Shown: one piece after another, positions 44,191-53,139 of the stretch
How the letters are laid out: the number at the start of each line of letters is the position of its first letter
How positions within the stretch are numbered: the first letter of the stretch is position 1
Assembly (NCBI GenBank): GCA_963825685.1
Contig: CAWGUD010000007.1
Span: 1 to 64,000, forward strand
Source: JAOUEA01 sp963825685
Lineage (GTDB): Bacteria; Actinomycetota; UBA4738; HRBIN12
DNA length: 64,000 nt
Direction of reading: 5' to 3'
The notes under the pieces: generated by a model
What the model was told of the DNA's origin: nothing
What the model saw: only the letters and a program-made list of their open reading frames with translations
The model's database searches: none
Made by a program: the position numbers and the translations under genes

Positions 44191-44196
44191 AGTCTA
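44191..44196 (-). promoter_or_regulatory. -10 box, leaderless, for selA-selB
   Basis: TAGACT on the minus strand, then exactly 7 nt, then the ATG at 44183. Confidence 0.45.
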
Positions 44197-44303
44197 GGGC
44201 GGCGCCGACCCCCCGGCTGACCGCGGGTGTTGCCCACTGTCTATCGCCTCGAGGGTCCTGTCGCCTACCATCCCGCCAACGTGAGGGTGCAGGAGGAAGC
44301 GTG

Positions 44304-46097
44304 ATGGGACGCAAGCTCAGGTCGTTCTCGGCAGTGGTCGTCGCCTGTGCGGCGGCGATGGGGTGGACGGGTATCGCCGCAGGCCAGTCACCGTCGACGG
44401 TTCCTGAGGAGACCGTGACGTTCACCGTCGGCGTGACCGGCGACCTCAACTCGGCGAACCCGTTCCGTCAGATCGACACGACCGAGAGCTTCCTCAGCGG
44501 CCTGATGTACGACGGCCTCCTCCGTCTCGGCCAGGCCGACTACGCCACCGAGCCGGAGCTCGTCGAGAGCTGGGACACGAGCGAGGACGGCCTGACATGG
44601 ACGTTCGTGCTCCGCGACGACATCACCTGGAGCGATGGCGAGCCGATCACGGCGGACGATTTCGTGTGGACCGCCGACTTCATCATGGAGAACGACATCA
44701 GCTCGTGGAGCGACGGATATCGCTTCACCGAGAGCATCGAGGCGACCGACGACCGCACGATCGTCTGGACCACGACCCGGCCGACGCTCGTGCCTGGGCT
44801 GCCCGGCTACAGCCTGATCCTCCCGGAGCATGTGTGGGGCGAGATGACGGCGAAGGAGATCAAGGACTTCCGCAACTTCCCGGACACCGTGGCGAGCGGG
44901 CCGTTCCGGCTGGTCGAGTGGGAGCCGGGCGAGTTCTGGCGGCTCGAGGCCCGCGATGACTACTACCAGGGCGATCCGAACATCGACGAGATCGTGTTCC
45001 GCGTCTACAACTCGCCCGAATCCGTCGTGCAGGCGCTGATCAAGGGTGAGATCGACCACACCGTGGTGCCGAGCGCCGGACTGTACGAGCGACTCACGTC
45101 GGAGGATCCGAGCGAGATCGGCACGGCGACCACGAGCGCCGAAGCCTTCCACCAGATGTCGTTCAACATCGTCGACGATCCGTCCAGCACCGCGCACCCG
45201 GCCGTGCTCGACCCCGTGGTCAGGCAGGCGGTCTCGTGGGCCCTGGACAAGCAGACGATGGTCGACCGTGTGGTCCGCGGCTACGCGGTCCCGGGCACGA
45301 CCCCGATCGTGCCCCTCTACGACTTCTGGCACTGGGAGCCGCCCGCGGAGGAGAAGATCGGCTTCGATCCGGCCGAGGCCAACCGACTCCTCGACGAGGC
45401 GGGGTACCTGGACACCGACGGCGACGGCGTCAGGGAGATGCCCGGCGGCGGCGACCCCCTCGAGTGGCGGCTGTTCGTCGCGACCACCGACAGCGACGGC
45501 ATCAAGGCGGCGCCGTTCGTCCAGGGGTACCTGCGCGACATCGGCATCGAAGCGTCGGTCCGCTCGATGACCGACAGCAAGCTCTATGACCAGTGGTACG
45601 GGTTCGACTGGGACCTGATCATCTACTCCTGGGGAGTCGGCCCCGATCCAGACTTCATCCTCTCGAGCTTCACGAGTGGGCAGTGCGGATACTGGAGCGA
45701 CACCTGCTACGCCAACCCCGAGTACGACGACCTCTACAAGGAGCAGCAGGTCACGCTCGATGTCGACGAGCGGCAGGCGATCGTGCACGAGATGCAGCAG
45801 ATCCTCTACCGAGACACGCCCGAGATCGTGCTGTGGTACCCGAACGGCTTCGAGGCGTGGCGCGCCGACCGGTGGGAGGGATTCCTGCCGTGGCCCGAGC
45901 CCGACGGCGTCGTGTTCTGGGGGAATCCGTACTCGGCCCTGAACGTTCGCCGCGTCGCGAACGCAACGTCGTCATCGGCCTCGAGCGACAGCGGTTTGCC
46001 GGCCGCCGTGTGGATCGGGGGCGCGGTCCTCGTCGTCGCGGTGATCGGCGGCGTGGTCGCGGTCCGCCGTCGCCGCGACGAGCACTACGCCGCCTGA
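44304..46097 (+). CDS. peptide-type ABC transporter substrate-binding protein (SBP_bac_5), C-terminally anchored
   Basis: 597 residues. A Sec signal without lipobox cysteine (SAVVVACAAAMGWTGIAAG) leads to the mature domain: GLMYDGLLRLGQADYATEPE, TWTFVLRDDITWSDGEPITA and QAVSWALDKQTMVDRVVRGY. The last 30 residues form a membrane helix with a basic stop-transfer (AAVWIGGAVLVVAVIGGVVA, then RRRRDE), so the protein is tethered by its C-terminus. It should feed dipeptides, oligopeptides or related ligands to the permease below. AGGAGGA precedes ATG 44304; TACCAT (44266-44271) may be the -10. Confidence 0.92.
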   Translation: MGRKLRSFSAVVVACAAAMGWTGIAAGQSPSTVPEETVTFTVGVTGDLNSANPFRQIDTTESFLSGLMYDGLLRLGQADYATEPELVESWDTSEDGLTWTFVLRDDITWSDGEPITADDFVWTADFIMENDISSWSDGYRFTESIEATDDRTIVWTTTRPTLVPGLPGYSLILPEHVWGEMTAKEIKDFRNFPDTVASGPFRLVEWEPGEFWRLEARDDYYQGDPNIDEIVFRVYNSPESVVQALIKGEIDHTVVPSAGLYERLTSEDPSEIGTATTSAEAFHQMSFNIVDDPSSTAHPAVLDPVVRQAVSWALDKQTMVDRVVRGYAVPGTTPIVPLYDFWHWEPPAEEKIGFDPAEANRLLDEAGYLDTDGDGVREMPGGGDPLEWRLFVATTDSDGIKAAPFVQGYLRDIGIEASVRSMTDSKLYDQWYGFDWDLIIYSWGVGPDPDFILSSFTSGQCGYWSDTCYANPEYDDLYKEQQVTLDVDERQAIVHEMQQILYRDTPEIVLWYPNGFEAWRADRWEGFLPWPEPDGVVFWGNPYSALNVRRVANATSSSASSDSGLPAAVWIGGAVLVVAVIGGVVAVRRRRDEHYAA

Positions 46098-46110
46098 GGG
46101 GTCCCATCCG

Positions 46111-47091
46111 ATGGGTGAATGGCGCTACGTCGGTCGCAAGCTGCTGCAGGCGGCCGGCACGCTGTTCTTCGTCCTCGTGGTCAACTTCTTCCTGTTCCGC
46201 ATCATGCCGAGCGACCCGGTCCGGCTGTTGACCCGCCAACGCGGGGTGCAGCTCTCGCCCGAGGCGCAGGCAGCGCTCACGGCGGATCTCGGGCTCGACC
46301 GGCCGCTGCCCGCGCAGTTCCTGCAGTACCTCATCGATACGGTTCGACTCGACTTCGGCAACTCCTTCATCTTCCCGGGTCGGTCGGTGGTGTCGGTGTT
46401 CCTGACCTACCTCTGGCCGACCGTGCTGCTCGTCGGAACCGCCACCGTGCTGATGATCGCGATCGGGCTCTACCTGGGGATCCGCGGGGGGTGGAAGCGC
46501 GGCCGACCCCTCGACGTCGGGTCGATGGGGTTCTCGCTGGTCTTCTACTCGATGCCCGACTTCTGGCTCGCGATGATCCTGCTGATCATCTTCTCGACCG
46601 CGCTCGGGTGGTTCCCGTCGGGCGGCTTCGAGAGCCCGAGCTCGGACCTGTCCGGCTTCTCGCGGATGCTCGACATCGCGAACCACATGTTCTTGCCCGT
46701 CCTGACGCTGACCCTCGGCTACATCGGCGAGTACTACCTGGTGATGCGGTCGTCGTTGCTCGACGTGCTCGGTGAGGACTACATCACGACGATCCGCGCG
46801 AAGGGGGTCCGCGAGGACCGTGTGCTGTGGCGCCACGCCGTTCGCAACGCTCTGCTCCCGACGATCTCCCTGATCGCGCTCTCGTTCGGCTTCGTGCTCG
46901 CCGGAGCGATCACCGTCGAGCTCGTCTTCTCCTACCCCGGCCTCGGCCTGCTCGCGATCCAGGCGATCGATTCGCAGGACTTCCTGCTGCTGCAGGCGCT
47001 GTTCCTGTTCGCGAGCGTGGCGGTGCTCGTCTCGAACCTCGTCGCCGACCTCGTCTACAGCTGGGTCGATCCCAGGGTCCGGGAGGCCTGA
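46111..47091 (+). CDS. peptide-type ABC transporter permease (DppB-like)
   Basis: 326 residues, about six membrane helices. The first follows the DppB pattern (LQAAGTLFFVLVVNFFLFRI, then SDPVRLLTRQRG). The EAA loop is IRAKGVREDRVLWRHAVRNA. This inner-membrane subunit pairs with the DppC-like gene that starts 2 bp after its stop. It lies 13 bp after the binding protein. Order and spacing show a standard SBP-B-C-D-F operon. Confidence 0.93.
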   Translation: MGEWRYVGRKLLQAAGTLFFVLVVNFFLFRIMPSDPVRLLTRQRGVQLSPEAQAALTADLGLDRPLPAQFLQYLIDTVRLDFGNSFIFPGRSVVSVFLTYLWPTVLLVGTATVLMIAIGLYLGIRGGWKRGRPLDVGSMGFSLVFYSMPDFWLAMILLIIFSTALGWFPSGGFESPSSDLSGFSRMLDIANHMFLPVLTLTLGYIGEYYLVMRSSLLDVLGEDYITTIRAKGVREDRVLWRHAVRNALLPTISLIALSFGFVLAGAITVELVFSYPGLGLLAIQAIDSQDFLLLQALFLFASVAVLVSNLVADLVYSWVDPRVREA

Positions 47092-47093
47092 AC

Positions 47094-48026
47094 GTGGCGA
47101 ACCAGGCGACCGGCATGCCCACGCCCGCGACGCCCCGGCGCCGGACGAGATCGGTGGTGTGGACGCGACGCCGCCTCTCCGCGAAGCGGTTCTGGACGAC
47201 GTACCGACGCAGCGCGATGGGGATCGCCGGCCTCGCGATCCTCGTCGCCTTCGCGCTGATGGCCCTGCTCGCGCCGGTGCTGGTGAGTCCCGAGGCCCTC
47301 GACGTCACGCAGGTCGACGGACCGATCCTCGCTCCACCCTCGTGGGAGTACCCGATGGGCACCGACGAGTCGGGGAGATCGGTGCTCGCGCTCGTCGTGT
47401 GGGGTTCGCGGGTCTCCCTCGCGATCGGCCTGCTGGCGGCCGTGGTCTCGATGGTCGTCGGCGCCTCGATCGGCATCCTCGCCGGCTACCGGGGTGGCCG
47501 CTGGGATGCGGCGCTGATGCGATTCACCGATTGGTTCCTGGTGCTGCCCGGCTTGCCGCTGGCGATCGTCCTCGCGGCGATCCTGGGGCAGTCGATGTTC
47601 ATCATCGTGATGGTGATCGGCCTGACCTCCTGGCCCTGGACGGCCCGCATCGTCCGCAGTCAGGCCCTCTCGGTGCGGGAGCGGCCCTACGTCGAGCGCG
47701 CCCGTGGACTCGGTGCCCGGGACGCGCAACTGATCGCCAAGCACGTGCTCCCGAACGTGTTCCCGGTGATCTTCGCGAACACGATCCTGTCGATCGCCCT
47801 GGCGATCCTGGCCGAGTCGGCGCTGTCGTTCATCGGCCTCGGCGATCCGCTCCGCGTCTCCTGGGGCGCGACGCTCGAGCTGGCGTTCGATGCGGGCGCG
47901 CCGACGATCGGCGCATGGTGGTGGATCGGGTTCCCGGGCGCATGCATCGTGCTCGTGGTGCTCGCCTTCACGATGTGCGGCAACGCCCTCGAGGAGATCC
48001 TGAACCCGAGGCTGCGCCAACGATGA
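47094..48026 (+). CDS. peptide-type ABC transporter permease (DppC-like)
   Basis: 310 residues. The N-terminal cytoplasmic tail and first helix have the OppC_N pattern (RSAMGIAGLAILVAFALMAL), then HLLGTDESGR-type YPMGTDESGRSVLALVVWG. The EAA loop is ERARGLGARDAQLIAKHVLP. GTG 47094 is the natural start; an open frame extends far upstream within dppB but has no homology. The stop overlaps the next ATG by 4 bp. Confidence 0.93.
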   Translation: MANQATGMPTPATPRRRTRSVVWTRRRLSAKRFWTTYRRSAMGIAGLAILVAFALMALLAPVLVSPEALDVTQVDGPILAPPSWEYPMGTDESGRSVLALVVWGSRVSLAIGLLAAVVSMVVGASIGILAGYRGGRWDAALMRFTDWFLVLPGLPLAIVLAAILGQSMFIIVMVIGLTSWPWTARIVRSQALSVRERPYVERARGLGARDAQLIAKHVLPNVFPVIFANTILSIALAILAESALSFIGLGDPLRVSWGATLELAFDAGAPTIGAWWWIGFPGACIVLVVLAFTMCGNALEEILNPRLRQR

Positions 48027-49012
48027 GCGTGCTGAGGGTCGAGGACCTGTCGATCTCCTACGCCACCCGCGAGGGAGCGGTCCCCGCGGTGCGCGGGGTG
48101 TCGTTCGAGATCGAACGGGGACAGGTGCTCGGGCTCGCGGGTGAGTCCGGCTGTGGGAAGTCGACGATCGGTCTCGGCATGCTCCGGCTGCTGCCCCGTG
48201 GCACGCAGATGCAGGGCAGCGTGGTGCTGAACGGCGCCGACGTGCTCGCGATGCCGCCCAGCCAGCTCGGTGCGGTCCGGTGGACCCAGGCCTCGATCGT
48301 CTTCCAGGGCGCTCAGCACGCCCTGGACCCGGTCATCCGCGTCGGCGACCAGATCGAGGAGGCGATCCAGGCCCACGGGTCCTCGACCCGGCGCGAGGCG
48401 ACGTCGCGCGCCGGCGACCTGCTCGAGCGGGTCGGGCTCCCGGCGAGGCGTGCGCGAGACTTCCCCAACGAGTTCTCCGGCGGGCAGAAGCAGCGAGTGA
48501 TGATCGCGATGGCCCTCGCCTGCGATCCCGACGTGATCATCGCCGACGAGCCGACGACGGCGCTCGACGTGATGGTGCAGGCGCAGGTGCTGCGGCTGTT
48601 GAAGTCGCTGCAGGTCGAGCTCGGACTCTCGATGCTGTTCATCACGCACGACCTCTCGGTGCTCGCGCAGGTGGCCGATCGCCTGGCGGTGATGTACGCC
48701 GGTCGCATCGTGGAGTCGGGCCCGGCGGCCGACGTGTTCGGGTCGCCCGCGCACCCGTACACCGCGGCCCTGGCCGGCGCGTTCCCCCGGATCGGCGACG
48801 AGTCGTTCGTGCAGGCTCCCGGGGGTCTCGACGGCGATCCACCCGATCCCCGCGACCTGCCCCCGGGGTGCAGCTTCCACCCGCGGTGCTCGCGCGTGAT
48901 GGAGCGATGTCGCTCGGTCGACCCGCCGTCGTTCGGCGCCGGCTCCGGCCGCACGGCCGCCTGCCTCCTGCTCGGCGACGGGGTTCCGGCCGCGGAGGGG
49001 ATCTCCTCGTGA
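48023..49012 (+). CDS. peptide ABC transporter ATP-binding protein (DppD/OppD-like)
   Basis: 329 residues. Walker A GLAGESGCGKSTIG, signature NEFSGGQKQRVMIAMAL, Walker B DVIIADEPTTALDVM and the switch His in LFITHDLSVLAQ. The C-terminal oligopeptide-transporter extension is present (PPGCSFHPRCSRVMERC). It powers uptake together with the OppF-like subunit, whose GTG overlaps this stop by GTGA. Confidence 0.94.
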   Translation: MSVLRVEDLSISYATREGAVPAVRGVSFEIERGQVLGLAGESGCGKSTIGLGMLRLLPRGTQMQGSVVLNGADVLAMPPSQLGAVRWTQASIVFQGAQHALDPVIRVGDQIEEAIQAHGSSTRREATSRAGDLLERVGLPARRARDFPNEFSGGQKQRVMIAMALACDPDVIIADEPTTALDVMVQAQVLRLLKSLQVELGLSMLFITHDLSVLAQVADRLAVMYAGRIVESGPAADVFGSPAHPYTAALAGAFPRIGDESFVQAPGGLDGDPPDPRDLPPGCSFHPRCSRVMERCRSVDPPSFGAGSGRTAACLLLGDGVPAAEGISS

Positions 49013-50061
49013 GCGAGTCGGGGAAGGAGTCGGTCGCCTCGCTCGGCGAGCCGGTGCTGCGTGTCCGCGACCTGCACGTGACCTTCGCAGGGCGGCGCCG
49101 GGTGCTCGAACGCCACCGACAGACGGCCGTCGCCCGTGCCGTCGACGGGGTCGACCTCGATCTGCACGACGGCGAGATCGTGGCGCTCGCCGGGGAGTCG
49201 GGATGCGGCAAGACCACGCTCGCCCGAGCGATCATGGGCTTCGTCGCTCCCGATCGCGGCACGATCGAGTTCCGCGGGGAGCCACTCGATCGCGACCTGC
49301 GTGCCTACCGCCGCCAGGTGCAGATGGTCTACCAGGATCCGACGGGAGCCTTGAACCCACGCCAGACGATCTACGACTCCGTCGCCGAGGGGCTGCGCAT
49401 CCACAAGGTGCCCGGGGACGAGGAGGAGCTCGTGTGCCGGGCGCTCTCGCGCGCAGGGTTGCGGCCCCCCGAGCGGTTCCTGCTGCGGTTCCCGCACGAG
49501 CTCTCCGGTGGCCAGCGTCAACGGGTCGTGATCGCCGGAGCGCTCGCCCTCGAGCCGAAGGTGATCGTGGCCGACGAGCCCGTGTCGAACCTCGATGCCT
49601 CGGTCCGCGGCGAGATCCTGCGGCTGCTGTTGCAGCTCCGACGCGACGAGCGCATCAGCATCCTCATCGTCACCCACGACCTCGCGCTCGCGTGGTCCAT
49701 CGCCGACCGCGTCGCGGTCATGTACCTCGGACGCATCGTGGAGCAGGGTCCGACGCGTGACGTGTTGCTCGAGCCGCGTCACCCCTACACGAAGGCTCTG
49801 CTCGACGTCGTGCCGGATTCGCAGGACGCCGATGCCCTGTCGCGGCCGCTGCTCTCGGGCGAACCGCCCGATCCCACCCGCATCCCCGTCGCCTGTCGCT
49901 TCCACCCGCGGTGCCCCGCCCTCGCCGGCGGCGAGGCGGCCTCGGCCGGGGTGGAGTCGGCCTGCCGTAGCGACGATCCGGCGCTGGCGCGCGTGGGCGA
50001 GGGGCACGTCGCCGCCTGTCATCTCGCGGGCGCGAGATCGGCAGCGTTCCGCGTACCATAG
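49009..50061 (+). CDS. peptide ABC transporter ATP-binding protein (DppF/OppF-like)
   Basis: 350 residues. Walker A ALAGESGCGKTTLARAI, Q-loop MVYQDPTGALNPRQTI, signature HELSGGQRQRVVIAGAL and Walker B VIVADEPVSNLDASVR, where VSNLD replaces the usual TSALD. C-terminal cysteines follow the family pattern (ACRFHPRCPA). The leader region before Walker A (VTFAGRRRVLERHRQTAVAR) is the OppF insertion. It is the last gene of the transporter operon. Confidence 0.94.
   Translation: MSESGKESVASLGEPVLRVRDLHVTFAGRRRVLERHRQTAVARAVDGVDLDLHDGEIVALAGESGCGKTTLARAIMGFVAPDRGTIEFRGEPLDRDLRAYRRQVQMVYQDPTGALNPRQTIYDSVAEGLRIHKVPGDEEELVCRALSRAGLRPPERFLLRFPHELSGGQRQRVVIAGALALEPKVIVADEPVSNLDASVRGEILRLLLQLRRDERISILIVTHDLALAWSIADRVAVMYLGRIVEQGPTRDVLLEPRHPYTKALLDVVPDSQDADALSRPLLSGEPPDPTRIPVACRFHPRCPALAGGEAASAGVESACRSDDPALARVGEGHVAACHLAGARSAAFRVP
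50054..50059 (+). promoter_or_regulatory. possible -10 box for nuoD
   Basis: TACCAT lies at the end of the oppF-like coding region, 8 nt before ATG 50068, with no Shine-Dalgarno. A separate leaderless nuoD message is possible besides readthrough from the transporter. Confidence 0.35.
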
Positions 50062-50067
50062 GGCGCG

Positions 50068-51258
50068 ATGGCCGACACCCGCGAGCGTCCCGCCTTCCAG
50101 TCGTCCCAGGTCACGAGCATGATCCGGGGCGGCGGCCTCGACATCGAGATCTCCGACGACTCGATGGCCACCGAGGACATGATCCTCAACATCGGGCCGC
50201 AACATCCGTCGACCCACGGCGTGCTGCGGGTGGTGCTCGAGCTCGACGGCGAGGTGATCGTGCGCGCCGAGCCCGTGATCGGCTACATGCACCGGGCCGC
50301 GGAGAAGCTCGCGGAGTTCCGCGACGCGCGCCAGACGATGGTGCTCATGAACCGCCACGACTGGATCAGCGCGTTCAACAACGAGCTCGGCTTCGTGATC
50401 GCGGTCGAGCGGCTCGCCGGCATCGAGGTGCCGGAGCGTGCCCAGTGGATCCGAACGATGTTCGCCGAGTGGAACCGCATCCTGAACCACCTGATGTTCT
50501 CGGGTTCCTACCCGCTGGAACTGGGGGCGATGACGCCGATCTTCTACGCGTTCCGTGAGCGGGAGATGATCCAGGACCTGATGGAGAGCGCCACCGGCGC
50601 GCGCATGCACCACTCGTACTGCCGTGTCGGCGGTCTGAAGGACGACCTGCCGGCCGGGTTCCTGCAGCGATCGGTCGGCGTACTCGCGGCGGTGCGCAAG
50701 ACGATCCGCGACTTCGAGACGCTGATCATGGGCAACGAGATCATCTTCGCGCGCTGTCGCAACATCGGCGTGCTGCCCTCGGAGACGGCGGTGGCCTTCG
50801 GCACGAGCGGGCCCGTGCTGCACGCGAGCGGTGTCCCGATGGACCCTCGGAAGGACGAGCCGTACGAGAAGTACGCCGAGGTCGAGTTCGAGGTGCCGGT
50901 GGGCCAGACCGGCGACAGCTACGACCGGCTGTGGGTGCTGGTCGAGCGCATGAAGCAGAGCTGCAACATCATCGAGCAGTGCATGGACAAGCTGCCGGCG
51001 GGCGAGTTCCGGGCCCCGAAGCTGCCGAAGACGCTGAAGCTCGAGGGCGAGTCGTACGTGCGCACCGAGAACCCGCTCGGCATGATGGGCTACTACCTCG
51101 TCGGCGACGGGAACGTGCAGCCCTACCGTCTCAAGATGCGCACCCCGTCGTTCTCGAACGTGAGCGTGATCCCGGCGATGCTGCCCGGCACGCAGCTTCC
51201 CGACCTGATCTCGATCCTCGGGTCGATCTTCTTCGTGGTCGGCGACGTCGACCGCTGA
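50068..51258 (+). CDS. nuoD: NADH-quinone oxidoreductase subunit D (49 kDa), orphan copy
   Basis: 396 residues, full length. Motifs: LNIGPQHPSTHGVLRVVLELDG, GYMHRAAEKLAEFRD and NHLMFSGSYPLELGAMTP. The C-terminus ends with the conserved LPDLISILGSIFFVVGDVDR. NuoD forms the quinone site with NuoB in complex I. No other nuo gene lies here. The segment GPVLHASGVPMDPRKDEPYEKYAEV deviates from the usual GPxxRASG context. It may be the second, dispersed nuoD copy known from some actinobacteria, with a partner encoded elsewhere. Confidence 0.93.
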   Translation: MADTRERPAFQSSQVTSMIRGGGLDIEISDDSMATEDMILNIGPQHPSTHGVLRVVLELDGEVIVRAEPVIGYMHRAAEKLAEFRDARQTMVLMNRHDWISAFNNELGFVIAVERLAGIEVPERAQWIRTMFAEWNRILNHLMFSGSYPLELGAMTPIFYAFREREMIQDLMESATGARMHHSYCRVGGLKDDLPAGFLQRSVGVLAAVRKTIRDFETLIMGNEIIFARCRNIGVLPSETAVAFGTSGPVLHASGVPMDPRKDEPYEKYAEVEFEVPVGQTGDSYDRLWVLVERMKQSCNIIEQCMDKLPAGEFRAPKLPKTLKLEGESYVRTENPLGMMGYYLVGDGNVQPYRLKMRTPSFSNVSVIPAMLPGTQLPDLISILGSIFFVVGDVDR

Positions 51259-51306
51259 GTCCTATGACCGTTCGCCGCATCGCCGCGTGAGCGCGTCTCC
51301 CGATCC

Positions 51307-52410
51307 GTGACGACCGAGCCCGACCTCGTCGCGGCGTCCGAGCGAGCCCGCTCCGTCGCCGACGCCGTGCTCTTCCCCGCGGCGCAGGCCACCGACCGCG
51401 CCGTGCTGGTGCCGGCCGCCAACATCGAGGCCCTCCGTGATGCGGGGCTGCTCGGCCTCCAGGGTCCGGTGAGCGTGCCCGGAGGCCTGGGCGCGAGTCA
51501 CGCGACGGCCAGGCCCGTGTTCGAGGCCGTCGCCGGCGGTTGCGGAGCGACGGCGTTCGTGTGGGCGCAGCACCACGGCGCGGTGCGACGCGTCGCCGGG
51601 GGCGACGGTCCGGCCCGCGACGCGTGGCTCCCGAGGCTCTGCGACGGGTCGACCCTCGCGGGCATCGGCTTCGCGTACCTCCGCAGACCCGGCCCACCCG
51701 CCGTGAGAGCCGAGCGGACGGTCCGTGGCTGGCGGATCGACGGTGAGGCGCCCTGGATCACCGGATGGGGTCTGATCGACGTCCTCGTGGTCATGGCCAA
51801 GGCCGCCGATGGCGCCGTGGTGACGGCCGTCGTCGACCGGTTGGGCGAGCAGGCCGCGCTGCGCGCGGGCACGCCGCAGGCCCTCGCCGTGATGGGGGCG
51901 ACCGGCACCGTGGCGCTGGGCTTCGACGGGTTGGAGGTGTCCGACCATGACGTGGTCGGCGTGCAGACCGACGATGGCTGGCACCGGCGGGACCGGGCCG
52001 GCTCGGCGCTCCCCCCCGCTGCCCCGCTCGGCATCGCCGGCCGTGCGATCGGCCTGCTGCGTGAGCGAAGGTCGGATCAGAGCGCCTCCACCGTGGCGGG
52101 ATCGCTCGCCGGCGAGCTCGACGAACGACGCACGGATGCCGACCTCGTGGCCGAGGCGATCGCGGGATCGATGGCAGGCGGGGGTGCGATCGACGATGAC
52201 CTGGTCGCGGCGGGCGCGACCGAGCGCGACCGTGGACTGGACCTCGCCCGACGGGCGACCGACGCACTCGTCGCCGCGAGCGGCGGTGGTGCGATGTCGC
52301 TCGAGCATCCCGCACAGCGGCTGAGTCGCGAGGCGACGTTCTACCTGATCCAGGCCCAGACCGCCGATCTGCGCGCCGCTTCGCTCGCCCGCGCCGGCCG
52401 TCGTGGCTGA
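51307..52410 (+). CDS. acyl-CoA dehydrogenase-family protein
   Basis: 367 residues. The ACAD N-terminal helices (IEALRDAGLLGLQGPVSVPG, then ATARPVFEAVAGGCGATAFVW) and the middle beta domain (TLAGIGFAYLRRPGPPAVRAE, GWRIDGEAPWITGWGLIDVL) are clear. The C-terminal helical domain ends with GGGAMSLEHPAQRLSREATF. The catalytic Glu of true acyl-CoA dehydrogenases is not evident, so it could be a flavin monooxygenase-like member. GTG 51307 follows nuoD by 48 bp. Confidence 0.75.
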   Translation: MTTEPDLVAASERARSVADAVLFPAAQATDRAVLVPAANIEALRDAGLLGLQGPVSVPGGLGASHATARPVFEAVAGGCGATAFVWAQHHGAVRRVAGGDGPARDAWLPRLCDGSTLAGIGFAYLRRPGPPAVRAERTVRGWRIDGEAPWITGWGLIDVLVVMAKAADGAVVTAVVDRLGEQAALRAGTPQALAVMGATGTVALGFDGLEVSDHDVVGVQTDDGWHRRDRAGSALPPAAPLGIAGRAIGLLRERRSDQSASTVAGSLAGELDERRTDADLVAEAIAGSMAGGGAIDDDLVAAGATERDRGLDLARRATDALVAASGGGAMSLEHPAQRLSREATFYLIQAQTADLRAASLARAGRRG

Positions 52411-52498
52411 CCCGAACGTCTGCGTTGCTCCCGGCTCCAGTTGCCCGCCTCTTCGTGCCGATACCCCGTGGATGGGACGAGGCCCGGGTGGATCAGAC

Positions 52499-53095
52499 GT
52501 GCATGCGGTCGGGTTGTTCCGCATCCGCGTGGCCCGCGACGGCGCGGTGGACATCTGGGCCAAGGGTTGGCGCCTCGAATCGCAGGTGCTGGCGCTCGTG
52601 CCGGTGCTCATCGCCGCCGGATTCCTCTTCTCACCGTTCCCGATGCCTGTTCGTGCGTTCGGCGCCGCGATGCTGCTGGTGTGTGCGTGGATCGTGCTGC
52701 GGATGTCACGTTTGGGCTTGCGGGTCGATCTCGCGGGCGTCCAGGTGACCGACGTGGCGCGCACGCACCGCGTGGTCTGGGACCGGTTCGACGGCTTCGT
52801 GGGGGAGCGCAACGAGCACGAGGGCCGGTGCGTGCTGCTCACCACCGATGGTGAGCGATTCCCGTCACCCGGCACCCTCGACCCCGACGAGATGGATCCG
52901 TTCTGGTCCGAAGGCGACGTCTCCGCGGTCGATCAGCTGAACCGCCTCGTCGCACGGGCGCGACGGGCGCAGGCGTCGGGGACCGTGCCCGGCCTTGCCG
53001 ATCTCGCGGAGCCCGAGCCCTCACCGGCCGGGGTCGGCGACGACGGCCTCGAGTCGCCGGGCGCGCGACGACTCCGGTCTATCGCTGGCGGTTGA
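52499..53095 (+). CDS. membrane protein with bacterial PH-like domain
   Basis: About 198 residues from GTG 52499, chosen because GGGTGGA lies upstream; an in-frame GTG at 52403 overlaps the previous stop. It has two membrane segments (LALVPVLIAAGFLFSPFP and AAMLLVCAWIVLRM), then a beta-rich PH-like part (LGLRVDLAGVQVTDVARTHR, VVWDRFDGFVGE) and an acidic C-terminus. The RxxxxxW-type layout is that of bPH_6-like proteins. Function unknown. Confidence 0.6.
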   Translation: MHAVGLFRIRVARDGAVDIWAKGWRLESQVLALVPVLIAAGFLFSPFPMPVRAFGAAMLLVCAWIVLRMSRLGLRVDLAGVQVTDVARTHRVVWDRFDGFVGERNEHEGRCVLLTTDGERFPSPGTLDPDEMDPFWSEGDVSAVDQLNRLVARARRAQASGTVPGLADLAEPEPSPAGVGDDGLESPGARRLRSIAGG

Positions 53096-53118
53096 ACCAG
53101 ACCCCGCCGGGTCCCGAG
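53089..53118. repeat. direct repeat copy 1 (30 bp)
   Basis: It matches 53150-53179 at 28 of 30 bases. On the minus strand it encodes SGPGGVWFNRQR followed by a stop, an echo of the SGPGGVWINRQL end of the BNR protein. It overlaps the last codons of the PH-like gene. Confidence 0.7.
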
Positions 53119-53139
53119 GGAGGCGACGGGTCGGGCGAC

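Noticed and set aside
44184..44303. tRNA-Sec next to selA
   Set aside because: No long-acceptor fold or TTCA anticodon loop is present.
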